The notes below the pieces were generated by a model, which made no database searches, had not been told where the DNA came from, and worked only from the letters and a program-made list of their open reading frames with translations. From Phytohabitans maris (lineage in GTDB: Bacteria > Actinomycetota > Actinomycetes > Mycobacteriales > Micromonosporaceae): DNA of 64,000 bases. The translations under genes and the position numbers were made by a program. Below, one piece after another: positions 1 to 7,394 of this stretch. The DNA lies in assembly GCF_031085175.1 (NCBI RefSeq), contig NZ_JAVHUY010000004.1, forward strand, positions 62,001-126,000, in the 5' to 3' direction. Numbering within the stretch: position 1 is the stretch's first letter; each line of letters starts with the position of its first letter.

Positions 1-569
1 TCGGGCTGCTGCTGGCGGTCCTGATGCAGCGGTTCCGGGTGGTCGAGCGGGGCCTGCTGCCGTACGTGATCCTCTCCCAGACCGTGCCGCTCATCGCCCT
101 CGCGCCGGCCATCGCCGGGTGGGGCGGCCGGCTGTCGCTCGGCTCCTACCCGTGGCAGCCCTGGATGTCCGTCGCGACGATCGCGGCCTACCTGGCGTTC
201 TTCCCGGTCGCGGTCGGCATGCTGCGCGGCCTCCAGTCGCCGCCGCGGGTGGCCGAGGAGCTGATGCGGACCTACGCCGCCGGGTGGTGGCACACGCTGG
301 TCAAGCTCCGCCTGCCGGCGTCGACCCCCTATCTCTTCCCGGCGTTGCGGCTCGCGGGGGCCGCGGCCGTCGTCGGGGCCGTGGTCGGAGAGATCTCCAC
401 GGGTACGCGGGGCGGCATCGGCCGCCTCGTCATCGAGTACTCCCGGGAGGCGACCGCCGACCCGGCCAAGGTCTACACCGCGATGGTCGGCGCGGCACTG
501 CTCGGCCTGGCGGTGGCCGCGGTGGTGGGGATCGCCGAGTTCGCACTCAACCGCCGGAGGGCGGCATGA
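1..569 (+). CDS. ABC transporter permease, NMT1/THI5-type importer (5' cut by window)
   Basis: Inner-membrane permease of an importer completed by the next three genes. The reading frame is open from the first complete codon at position 3, so the start lies upstream of the window. The visible 188 residues are hydrophobic, with about four membrane segments. They contain the cytoplasmic EAA-like loop of the BPD_transp_1 fold (around ELMRTYAAGWWHTLVKLRLP), which docks on the ATPase. It is similar to the permease at 1428-2345, so the importer probably uses a permease heterodimer. The next gene starts 64 bp downstream, after a GC-rich gap with no visible terminator, so the two are probably cotranscribed. 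The transported compound cannot be read from this gene alone. Confidence 0.85.
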   Translation, partial: GLLLAVLMQRFRVVERGLLPYVILSQTVPLIALAPAIAGWGGRLSLGSYPWQPWMSVATIAAYLAFFPVAVGMLRGLQSPPRVAEELMRTYAAGWWHTLVKLRLPASTPYLFPALRLAGAAAVVGAVVGEISTGTRGGIGRLVIEYSREATADPAKVYTAMVGAALLGLAVAAVVGIAEFALNRRRAA

Positions 570-633
570 CCGCGGGCGTCAGGGAGCGCGGCGAGCGAGC
601 CGCCGGGGTCCTGGCGGGAAGGGTGGGCGCAGC

Positions 634-1431
634 ATGACCGCCGCTGTGGAGCTGACCGGCGTCGGCAAGGTCTTCAACCCGGGGCGCGCCGGCCAGGTCG
701 TCGCGCTCACCGGCGTCGACCTGACCGTCGAGAGTGGACAGTTCGTGTCGCTGATCGGCCCCTCCGGCTGCGGCAAGTCCACGCTGCTGCGGCTCGTCGC
801 CGACCTGGTGCCGCCGACCGAGGGCACCGTCACGGTCGCCGGCAAGCCGGCCCGCAGGGCCCGGCTGGACCAGGAGTACGGGATCGCGTTCCAGCAGGCC
901 GGCCTCTTCGACTGGCGCACCGTGCGGCGCAACGTGGAGCTCCCCCTCGAACTGCGCGGCGCCTCCCGCACCGAGCGGCGGGAGCGGGCGGGGGAGATGC
1001 TCGACCTGGTCGGGCTCGCCGAGTTCGCCGGCCACTACCCGGCGCAGCTCTCCGGCGGCATGCAGCAGCGGGTCGCGATCGCGCGGGCGCTCGCGGTACA
1101 CCCGCCGCTGCTGCTGATGGACGAGCCGTTCGGCGCCCTCGACGAGATGACCCGCGAGCGGCTGCAGGACGAGCTGCTGCGGATCTGCGCGCGGACCGGC
1201 ACCAGCACGATCTTCGTGACCCACTCGATCCCCGAGGCGGTCTACCTCTCCGACCGGGTCGTCGTCATGTCCCCGCGCCCGGGGCGGATCACCGACGTGA
1301 TCGAGATCGACCTCGGCGACCGCACCGAGGCCACCCGGCAGTCGGCCGGCTTCTTCGCCGGCATCACCAAGGTGCGCAAGGCGCTGCGCGGTACGCCCGC
1401 GCCCGCTTCGACCGAGGTCGCGGCCTCATGA
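634..1431 (+). CDS. ABC transporter ATP-binding protein (TauB/SsuB/ThiZ type)
   Basis: ATPase that energises uptake through the flanking permeases. It has 265 residues, normal for the family. Walker A GPSGCGKST lies at residues 42-50, the ABC signature LSGGMQQR at 139-146, and Walker B LLLMDEP at 159-165; the H-loop follows in FVTHSIPEAV. This combination is typical of the nitrate/sulfonate/taurine/thiamine-precursor group. The stop codon overlaps the next start by 4 bp (ATGA), so translational coupling with the second permease is likely. The ATG at 634 fits the family N-terminus, although no strong Shine-Dalgarno lies directly before it. Confidence 0.93.
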   Translation: MTAAVELTGVGKVFNPGRAGQVVALTGVDLTVESGQFVSLIGPSGCGKSTLLRLVADLVPPTEGTVTVAGKPARRARLDQEYGIAFQQAGLFDWRTVRRNVELPLELRGASRTERRERAGEMLDLVGLAEFAGHYPAQLSGGMQQRVAIARALAVHPPLLLMDEPFGALDEMTRERLQDELLRICARTGTSTIFVTHSIPEAVYLSDRVVVMSPRPGRITDVIEIDLGDRTEATRQSAGFFAGITKVRKALRGTPAPASTEVAAS

Positions 1432-2345
1432 GCGGCAGTCGCGAGGCTACCGGCGTCAGCCACGACGGCGGACCGGCGCCGAGCGGAGGAGTGTGGCAGG
1501 CCGGGAGCGCGACCGCCGACCCGGTGGTCGCGGCCGACCCGACCGCGCCGGTCACGCTCGGCCGCCGCCGGCGCGCCCGCGGGCTCTCCGGCCTGCTACG
1601 CGCGCTGCTGCCGCCGCTGGCCGTCGGGGTCGGCGGGCTGGCGCTGTGGGAGCTGGTCGTCAAGGCCGGCCGGGTGGCGCCGTTCATCCTGCCGGCGCCG
1701 TCGGCGATCGGGGAGCAGTTCTGGCTCAGCCGCGAGATCATCTGGCAGACCGGGAAGGCGAGCGGGGCCAACGCGCTCGTCGGCCTGGTCGCCGGCGCGC
1801 TGCTCGGCATCCTCGCGGCGATGGCGGCCAGCCGCTTCCGGCTGCTCGGTGAGGCGTCGATCCCGGTGGCCGCGGCCCTCAACGCGCTGCCGATCATCGC
1901 GCTCGCGCCGATCCTCAACAACATGTTCGAGTCGACCAGCAGCATCCCCCGCCGCATGGTCGTCGCGATCGTGGTCTTCTTCCCCGTCTTCGTCAACACC
2001 CTGCGCGGGCTGCGCCAGGTCGACCCCACCCACCGGGAGCTGATGGACAGCTACGCCGCCGGCGGCTGGACGTTCACCCGGCTGGTACGGCTGCCCGGCG
2101 CCCTCCCGTTCGTCTTCACCGGTCTGCGCCAGGCGTCCTCCCTGGCGGTGATCGCGGCGGTGGTCGCGGAGTACTTCGGCGGTCTGCAGGACGGCCTGGG
2201 CTCCCGCATCACCTCGGCGGCGGCGAACACCGCGTACCCGCGTGCCTGGGCCTTCGTGGTCGGCGCGTGCGTGCTCGGTCTGCTCTTCTACGCCGCCGCG
2301 CTCGGCCTGGAACGGCTCGCCACGCCGTGGCGCCGTTCCGGATAA
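1428..2345 (+). CDS. ABC transporter permease (second permease of the importer)
   Basis: Membrane permease of 305 residues with an unusually long, charged N-terminus: about 60 residues of Gly/Ala/Arg-rich sequence precede the first membrane helix near LLPPLAVGVGGLALWELVV. About six helices follow. The EAA-like coupling loop is near MDSYAAGGWTFTRLVRLPG. The start overlaps the ATPase stop by 4 bp, and the binding protein begins 23 bp after its stop, so the four genes form one operon. Having two different permeases suggests a heterodimeric channel, as in some pyrimidine- or flavin-precursor importers. The long N-terminus might mean the real start lies further in, but the ATGA overlap supports this one. 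Confidence 0.9.
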   Translation: MSGSREATGVSHDGGPAPSGGVWQAGSATADPVVAADPTAPVTLGRRRRARGLSGLLRALLPPLAVGVGGLALWELVVKAGRVAPFILPAPSAIGEQFWLSREIIWQTGKASGANALVGLVAGALLGILAAMAASRFRLLGEASIPVAAALNALPIIALAPILNNMFESTSSIPRRMVVAIVVFFPVFVNTLRGLRQVDPTHRELMDSYAAGGWTFTRLVRLPGALPFVFTGLRQASSLAVIAAVVAEYFGGLQDGLGSRITSAAANTAYPRAWAFVVGACVLGLLFYAAALGLERLATPWRRSG

Positions 2346-2368
2346 CTCACCCCCCCTTGGAGGATGCG

Positions 2369-3499
2369 ATGAGAAAGATGATTGGCGGCGCGCTCGCGGG
2401 TGTCCTCGCGCTCGCCGCCTGCGGCACCGCGGACGAGCCGGCGACCCCGAGCGGCGACACCGGCGGCACCAGGACCGTCAAGCTACAGCTCCAGTGGTTC
2501 GTCCAGGCCCAGTTCGCCGGGTACATCGCCGCGGTCGACAAGGGCTTCTACTCCGAGCAGGGCCTGGACGTGCAGATCCTGGAGGGCGGCGTCGACATCG
2601 TTCCGCAGACGGTGCTCGCCCAGGGCCAGGCCGACTTCGCGGTCGCCTGGGTGCCCAAGGCGCTCGCCTCGCGCGAGCAGGGCGCCGCGATCACCGAGAT
2701 CGCCCAGGTGTTCCAGCGCTCCGGCACATACCAGGTGTCGTTCGCGGACAGCGGCATCAAGGCGCCCGCCGACCTGAAGGGCAAGAAGGTCGGCAACTGG
2801 GGCTTCGGCAACGAGTTCGAGCTCTTCGCCGCGATGACCAAGGCCGGGCTCGACCCGGGCAAGGACGTCACGCTGGTGCAGCAGCAGTTCGACATGCAGG
2901 CGCTGCTGCGCCGGGACATCGACGCCGCGCAGGCGATGAGCTACAACGAGTACGCCCAGCTGCTGGAGGCGAAGAACCCGAAGACCGGCGCGCTCTACCA
3001 GCCGTCCGACTTCACGGTCCTCAACTGGAACGACGTCGGCACCGCCATGCTGCAGGACGCGGTCTGGGCCAACAGCGAGAAGCTCGCGGGCGACAGCGCG
3101 TACCAGGAGACGGCGGTGAAGTTCCTCACCGGCTCGCTCAAGGGCTGGGCGTACTGCCGGGACAACGCCGCCGAGTGCCGCGACCTGGTGGTCAAGCGCG
3201 GCTCCAAGCTCGGCGCCAGCCACCAGCTCTGGCAGATGAACGAGGTCAACAAGCTCGTCTGGCCGTCGCCGAACGGGGTCGGCCTGCTCGACGAGACCGC
3301 CTGGAAGCAGACCGTCGACCTCTCGCTGACCACCAAGAACCAGGACGGGCAGACGGTCATCACCAAGCAGCCGGAGGGGACGGCCTACACCAACGAGTAC
3401 GTCCAGAAGGCGATCGACGCGCTCAAGGGCGCCGGCGTGGACGTGAACGGGACCTCGTTCCAGCCCACCACGGTGGAGCTGAAGGAAGGCGGCGCGTAG
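2369..3499 (+). CDS. Substrate-binding lipoprotein, NMT1/THI5-like
   Basis: Extracytoplasmic binding protein (376 aa) that delivers ligand to the permeases. A lipoprotein signal is visible: basic MRK, a hydrophobic stretch, then LALAAC with the lipidated Cys at residue 18. The mature part begins with KLQLQWFVQAQFAGY and continues with the DKGFYSEQGLDV pattern of the NMT1/THI5 superfamily, whose members bind thiamine pyrimidine precursors, riboflavin or sulfonates. The start at 2369 has a good GGAGG six bases upstream and gives a proper lipoprotein signal; an upstream in-frame start at 2267 would bury it. Thiamine-pyrimidine or flavin-type ligands fit the sequence better than taurine, but this is inference. 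No TPP or FMN riboswitch is visible inside the window. Confidence 0.9.
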   Translation: MRKMIGGALAGVLALAACGTADEPATPSGDTGGTRTVKLQLQWFVQAQFAGYIAAVDKGFYSEQGLDVQILEGGVDIVPQTVLAQGQADFAVAWVPKALASREQGAAITEIAQVFQRSGTYQVSFADSGIKAPADLKGKKVGNWGFGNEFELFAAMTKAGLDPGKDVTLVQQQFDMQALLRRDIDAAQAMSYNEYAQLLEAKNPKTGALYQPSDFTVLNWNDVGTAMLQDAVWANSEKLAGDSAYQETAVKFLTGSLKGWAYCRDNAAECRDLVVKRGSKLGASHQLWQMNEVNKLVWPSPNGVGLLDETAWKQTVDLSLTTKNQDGQTVITKQPEGTAYTNEYVQKAIDALKGAGVDVNGTSFQPTTVELKEGGA

Positions 3500-3513
3500 G
3501 AAATTCCGGCCAT

Positions 3514-3546
3514 CCCTACTAGACCGATGGGGTTTATAGGGTAGGG
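3514..3546. promoter_or_regulatory. Putative promoter/operator ahead of cysteine dioxygenase
   Basis: The 55 bp gap before the dioxygenase is AT-richer than its surroundings. It contains CCCTAC (3514-3519) and its reverse complement GTAGGG (3541-3546), separated by 21 bp, with a TAGACC-like -35 and a TATAGGGT-like -10 between them. It could be a regulated promoter or a weak hairpin; the sequence alone does not decide. Confidence 0.4.
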
Positions 3547-3554
3547 TGTGTGCC

Positions 3555-4058
3555 ATGACGTTCTTCTCGGATCTGCTCGCCGCGGCGCGGCGGTGGGCGG
3601 CGGACCCCGACTCATGGCCGATCCAGCCCCGGTACGACCCGGTCGAGCGGTGGTACGCGCGGCTCTCCGAGACGCCGGAGCACGAGGTCTGGCTCCTGAC
3701 CTGGCTGCCCGGCCAGCACACCGACTGGCACGACCACGGCGGCTCGGCCGGGGCGTTCACGGTGGTCTCCGGTGCCCTGGTCGAGCGGACGGCGATAACC
3801 ACCCCACAAAAACGCTCCGCTTCGCTCCACGTTTCCGCGGGGGCCCCGGGCGGCGGGCGGGTGCGCAAGATGGACCTGCCCGCCGGTTCCGGCCGCCGCT
3901 TCGGCAGCCACCACGTGCACGGCGTCGCCAACGAGGGCACCGTGCCCGCGGTCAGCATCCACGTGTACGCGCCGGCGCTGCGCTCGATGACCCGCTACCG
4001 GCTGGTCGACGGCAAGCTCCGGGTGGCCGAGGTCGAGCGCGCGGGGGTGTCCTGGTGA
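3555..4058 (+). CDS. Cysteine dioxygenase type I family protein
   Basis: Cupin-fold mononuclear iron enzyme (167 aa) expected to oxidise L-cysteine, or a related thiol, to the sulfinate. Metal-ligand pattern: WHDHGG supplies His59 and His61, and GSHHVHGV supplies the third His (probably His122), followed by the SIHVYAP strand typical of the family. A GTG nine bases upstream (3546) is an alternative start. Residues about 79-103 look inserted: the DNA there abruptly carries AAAAACGCTCCGCTTCGCTCC-like sequence, while the reading frame stays open. The next gene encodes a rhodanese, and the pair is a common sulfur-amino-acid context in actinomycetes. Confidence 0.85.
   Translation: MTFFSDLLAAARRWAADPDSWPIQPRYDPVERWYARLSETPEHEVWLLTWLPGQHTDWHDHGGSAGAFTVVSGALVERTAITTPQKRSASLHVSAGAPGGGRVRKMDLPAGSGRRFGSHHVHGVANEGTVPAVSIHVYAPALRSMTRYRLVDGKLRVAEVERAGVSW
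3803..3840. repeat. REP-like GC/AT-mixed insert inside the dioxygenase gene
   Basis: A run containing five consecutive A bases followed by GCTCCGCTTCGCTCC interrupts otherwise ordinary high-GC coding sequence. Its reverse complement (GGAGCGAAGCGGAGC) resembles short GAGCGGAGCGAG repeats seen at 8659-8708. The insert keeps the frame and encodes about a dozen extra residues between two cupin strands. Confidence 0.45.
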
Positions 4059-4104
4059 GCGCGAGGACGAGCGTTCCGAGTCCGCCCGGCGAAAGGTTGG
4101 CCCA

Positions 4105-4605
4105 GTGAGAACGGCACTTTCCTGTCCGGGGCAGCACACCGACCGGGCGCCTGGCGGGTCGAAGGGGATCGACCAGATCCTGGCCGAGGCGCGGGCCCGG
4201 CTGCGCCGGCTGGAGCCGGAGGAGGCGCACCTCGCGTACCGGCGCGGGGCGCACCTGGTCGACATCCGCCCGGCCGCCCAGCGGGCCGCCAGCGGCGAGA
4301 TCCCCGGCGCACTGGTCGTCGAGCGCAACGTCCTGGAGTGGCGCTTCGACCCGCGCAGCGCCGCGCGGCTCCCGATCGCCGGCCGGTACGACCTGCCCGT
4401 GATCGTCTTCTGTCAGGAGGGCTACACCTCCTCCCTCGCCGCGGCCGCCCTGCAGGACCTGGGGCTGCACCGCGCCACCGACCTCGTGGGCGGCTTCGCC
4501 GCCTGGCGCCTGGCCGGGCTGCCCGCCTTCGGCCCGGCGGACGTCTACCGATACCTCCAGCAGGCCGTCGCACCGGGCGACCCCCGGTTACGGCCGACCA
4601 CCTGA
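4105..4605 (+). CDS. Rhodanese-like domain protein
   Basis: Single-domain sulfurtransferase candidate of 166 aa. The active-site loop is CQEGYTSS with the catalytic Cys at residue 103, preceded by HLVDIRP (the conserved DxR strand), and WR patterns at the domain end (GGFAAWRLAGLP). The usual homologue begins near GIDQILAEARARL, so the first 20 residues are probably an extension or a mis-set start; no ATG, GTG or TTG lies closer to that point. It follows cysteine dioxygenase by 46 bp and precedes the winged-helix gene by 11 bp, so it may handle sulfane sulfur from cysteine breakdown (inference). Confidence 0.85.
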   Translation: MRTALSCPGQHTDRAPGGSKGIDQILAEARARLRRLEPEEAHLAYRRGAHLVDIRPAAQRAASGEIPGALVVERNVLEWRFDPRSAARLPIAGRYDLPVIVFCQEGYTSSLAAAALQDLGLHRATDLVGGFAAWRLAGLPAFGPADVYRYLQQAVAPGDPRLRPTT

Positions 4606-4616
4606 GGAGCCCCGTC

Positions 4617-5183
4617 ATGAGCGTCATCGCGATCCCGCAGCGCCGCCACCCGCAGCAGCTCACCGGCCCCGGCCGGGCGCCCAGACGCCCCGCGGGCACG
4701 CCCGGCCCGGCGCTCACCGTGACGTTCACGGTGCCGCTGGCCGGCGAGTCGATGAGCCCGCACGCGTTCCGCCTCCTGGAGGTGGTCCGCGACCTGGTGG
4801 ACCGCGGGGAGGGCACGGTGACGATCACGCCGACCCCGGTCGCGCCCGCCGAGCCGCTCGCGCTGCCCGCGGCGCAGGAGCCCGGCCAGATCCGGCTCTC
4901 CCGCGCCTCCCGCACCGTGACGCTCGGCGGTGCGCCGGTCGACCTGACCCGGCTGGAGTTCGACCTGCTGGTCTTCCTCGCCGAAAACCCGCGCCGGGTC
5001 TTCACCCGCCTCCAGCTGCTCGGCGCGGTCTGGGGCTACGAGCACGCGGTGGCCCGCACCGTCGACGTCCACGTGCGCCGGCTGCGCGCGAAGATCGGCG
5101 ACGGCGTCCCCCTGGTCACCACCGTGTACGGCATCGGCTACCGCCTCGCCGACGACGCCCGCGTCGAGCTCGTCGACGCCTGA
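4617..5183 (+). CDS. Receiver-less OmpR-type winged-helix regulator (paralogue A)
   Basis: DNA-binding protein of 188 aa. The C-terminal half is a Trans_reg_C winged helix: LTRLEFDLLVFLAENPRRVFTR, then TVDVHVRRLRAKIG, then TTVYGIGYRLADD, matching PhoB/OmpR effector domains. No phospho-acceptor receiver domain is present. The N-terminus instead has a conserved block (LTVTFTVPLA then AFRLLEVVRDLVDRGEGTV). The start ATG has GAGGAG eight bases upstream. The same architecture recurs at 7395-8000, so this is a paralogue pair. What signal it senses is unknown; the tight spacing to the rhodanese gene suggests cotranscription. Confidence 0.88.
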   Translation: MSVIAIPQRRHPQQLTGPGRAPRRPAGTPGPALTVTFTVPLAGESMSPHAFRLLEVVRDLVDRGEGTVTITPTPVAPAEPLALPAAQEPGQIRLSRASRTVTLGGAPVDLTRLEFDLLVFLAENPRRVFTRLQLLGAVWGYEHAVARTVDVHVRRLRAKIGDGVPLVTTVYGIGYRLADDARVELVDA

Positions 5184-5221
5184 CCACCGCGGCGGCGCGG
5201 ACCGCCGGCGCGTGGGGCACC

Positions 5222-5617
5222 ATGGAGGGTATGGACCGACCGACCTTCGTGTACGACGGTGACTGCGCCTTCTGCACCTCGTGCGCGGAGTTCGCCCGGC
5301 GCCGCGTCCCGACGCCGGCCCGGATCGTGCCGTGGCAGTTCGCCGACCTCGACGCGCTCGGGCTGACCGCGGAGCGGTGCGCGGAGGCCGTGCAGTGGGT
5401 CGACCCCGGCACCGGCGCGACCGCCGCCGGCCCGGACGCGATCGCCCTGCTGCTGCGCTCCAGCCGCCCCTGGTGGCGCCCGGCCGGCGCGGTCCTGCGC
5501 CTGCCGCCGGTCCGCGCGCTGGCCTGGCCGGCGTACCGCTGGGTGGCCCGCAACCGGCACCGCATGCCGGGCGGCACGGCCGCCTGCGCGGTGCCCCGGC
5601 ACGACGCTCAGGTCTGA
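5222..5617 (+). CDS. DCC-family thiol-disulfide oxidoreductase-like protein
   Basis: Small protein of 131 aa with the defining YDGDCAFC motif at residues 11-18 (Cys15 and Cys18, plus Cys21), the DxxCxxC signature of the DCC (DUF393) family. These are thioredoxin-like in fold but of unproven substrate. ATG codons at 5222 and 5231 are both possible starts. Its 3' end overlaps the convergent HTTM gene by 10 bp. DCC proteins are often encoded beside HTTM-domain membrane proteins, as here, so the two probably act together at the membrane, perhaps in a redox or vitamin-K-carboxylase-like reaction (inference). Confidence 0.85.
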   Translation: MEGMDRPTFVYDGDCAFCTSCAEFARRRVPTPARIVPWQFADLDALGLTAERCAEAVQWVDPGTGATAAGPDAIALLLRSSRPWWRPAGAVLRLPPVRALAWPAYRWVARNRHRMPGGTAACAVPRHDAQV

Positions 5618-6471
5618 GCGATCCCGCTGCCGGCTCGGGGGCGGAGCGACCGCGCGCGCAGCCAGGAGACCGGCCGCACCTTCTCCAGCGGCAGGAACGA
5701 CGCCATCGCCACCAGGTGCGGCGCGAACGAGATCGTGATCGTCGCGTACGTGAACAGGTGGAACGTGTAGAAGAACGCGATCCCCGCGTACCGCCAGCGG
5801 CCGCGCAGCACGAAGATGAGCGGGCTGAGCAGCTCGAACGCCACGATCCCGACCTGCGCGGCGATCAGCAGGTAGGGCACCTGGGCGATCAGGTCGGCGA
5901 AGTCGGTGCCCCGGCGGATGATCGCGCGGGCCAGCACCGAGCTCCACAGCCAGTCGACGCCGCCGAAGCGGAGCTTGGCGAACGCGGCCAGGAAGTACGT
6001 GCACACGACCGCGATCTGGGTGACCCGCAGCGCCCACCCGCCGGCCTCGGTGGGCGTGGCGTCGCCGTGCCGGGCCCGCCCCACCGTGGGGAGCACCGCG
6101 AGCGCCACCAGGAAGCCGAACCGGTCGTGGTCCACCTTCCCGTAGCTCATCGCGATGATCATCCACTCGAAGTAGAGCGCGAAGACCGTCCAGCCCAGGG
6201 CCCGCGGCGCGCGTCCGGTCGCCGCCGCCACGCTCGCCACGAGCAGGGCCCAGAAGATCCCGTGTACGAGCAGGGGAGTGGGCGTGGGCAGCGGCAGCAG
6301 CCGGCCGACCAGCAGCGGCTGGTACAGGTCGCCGGGCACGTGGGCGTGGGTACGCACCCACGGCGTGATCACGGTCAGGTCGGCGACGACGAAGAGGTAG
6401 ACGAGCGTGCGGAAGGCGGCGATCCGGCCGCGCGGCACCGGCTCGAAGAGCCAGCGTCTCACGGTCTCCAC
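5608..6471 (-). CDS. HTTM domain membrane protein
   Basis: Polytopic membrane protein of 287 aa with roughly seven to eight hydrophobic helices and the RIAAFRTLVYLFVVADL opening typical of HTTM (horizontally transferred transmembrane, vitamin K-dependent gamma-carboxylase-like) proteins. Further family marks are the central AFAKLRFGGVDWLW segment and the HLFTYATITISFAPH region near the C-terminus. The start overlaps the upstream gene by 13 bp, so the two are translationally coupled. The function is unproven in bacteria. The neighbouring DCC protein supports a shared role. Confidence 0.85.
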   Translation of the reverse strand: METVRRWLFEPVPRGRIAAFRTLVYLFVVADLTVITPWVRTHAHVPGDLYQPLLVGRLLPLPTPTPLLVHGIFWALLVASVAAATGRAPRALGWTVFALYFEWMIIAMSYGKVDHDRFGFLVALAVLPTVGRARHGDATPTEAGGWALRVTQIAVVCTYFLAAFAKLRFGGVDWLWSSVLARAIIRRGTDFADLIAQVPYLLIAAQVGIVAFELLSPLIFVLRGRWRYAGIAFFYTFHLFTYATITISFAPHLVAMASFLPLEKVRPVSWLRARSLRPRAGSGIAQT

Positions 6472-6989
6472 GAGGCCACCGTCTCGTCCGTATGGGTACG
6501 GGTGGGGCGGCTGTCCCGGACACCCTCGTAGCGGATCACGATGCGCACCTCGACCAGCCTCGGCGCGGACGGGTTGCGGGTCGCGTACGCGTCGGCGACC
6601 TGGCGCAGGCGGGACGGGTCCGCCTCGTACGCGGCCAGCTGCCCCTCGATCTCGGCCCGCCGGATGCCGGTGCTCCGCTCGGTCAGCGACACGACCGCGC
6701 CGGTGGTGTCGACCCCCTCCACCCGGGTGTCGGGGGCCGGCTCGTCGGCGCCGGGCGCCGTCGAGTACATCCGGAAGGGGCCGAAGGGGAAGTCGTCGTC
6801 GACGCCCCAGAAGGTGCCGAGCAGCAGCAGCGCTCCGGCGGCCACCGTGGCCAGCAGGCGCGCTGTGCGCCCCGGGGCCGACAACGTCCGATCCGAGGGG
6901 CGAGGCGACGAGGAGGGACGGCGTCGGCGCCCAAGGCGCAGCGTGAGCGCGGCGAGCGCCGACCGGCGCTGCCCCGGGGTCGTCAGCAT
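6459..6989 (-). CDS. Membrane-anchored hypothetical protein of the HTTM cluster
   Basis: Protein of 176 aa. A basic, disordered N-terminus (about 45 residues) precedes one membrane helix (LLATVAAGALLLLGTFWGV). An exported domain follows that starts DDDFPFGPFRMYS and ends in a strand-rich region containing RLVEVRIVIRYEG. The ATG at 6989 was chosen because further upstream codons lie in low-GC, promoter-like sequence. It overlaps the HTTM gene by 13 bp, so the pair is one operon. FGPFRMYS-type proteins accompany HTTM genes in other actinomycetes as I remember them; the function is unknown. Confidence 0.7.
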   Translation of the reverse strand: MLTTPGQRRSALAALTLRLGRRRRPSSSPRPSDRTLSAPGRTARLLATVAAGALLLLGTFWGVDDDFPFGPFRMYSTAPGADEPAPDTRVEGVDTTGAVVSLTERSTGIRRAEIEGQLAAYEADPSRLRQVADAYATRNPSAPRLVEVRIVIRYEGVRDSRPTRTHTDETVASWRP

Positions 6990-7394
6990 GTCCACAGCAG
7001 GGAGACGATACCCGACCGTTTCACGCAGCGTGGCCGGCCCTTTCAGCGTGCAATGGCTAAATCGAGTGAGAGATATCGATTCCCGCAAAGGTTGTCGATT
7101 GTCACATTTCTGCAACGCCCGCGCCTATTGACCGGAGACCCGGCGGGCCGGGACGATCGTGCCATGCGGTCTGTTGGGGAAACTCGTGTGCCTTCTGCGC
7201 CTCTATTCGTCCTACCTTACGGGTGGGTCTCTCCCTGATCGGAAACCGTTTGACGGGTGGAATGTCGCCGGGAAATTGGCCCGGTGACACCGCTGCAAAA
7301 ACTCGAGTTTCCTGGGGATTCGTCTCGCCGTACTAGCACCGGCCCAATTGGCGTGCCGGACGCGCGGGCGATATCCGATCGTTGAGGAGGACCC
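6990..7394. promoter_or_regulatory. Divergent intergenic region, no gene seen
   Basis: About 400 bp separates the HTTM operon from the second winged-helix gene. It is clearly lower in GC than its surroundings, especially at 7040-7140 and 7200-7330, as expected for promoters and untranslated leaders. I see no convincing coding sequence or strong terminator. Short palindromes such as CGATATC-like stretches near 7073 and 7370 are too weak to call. Confidence 0.4.

Noticed and set aside
3500-3554. Terminator of the ABC importer operon
   Set aside because: The CCCTAC/GTAGGG pair is 6 bp with a 21 nt loop and overlaps promoter-like sequence, so a promoter/operator is more likely.
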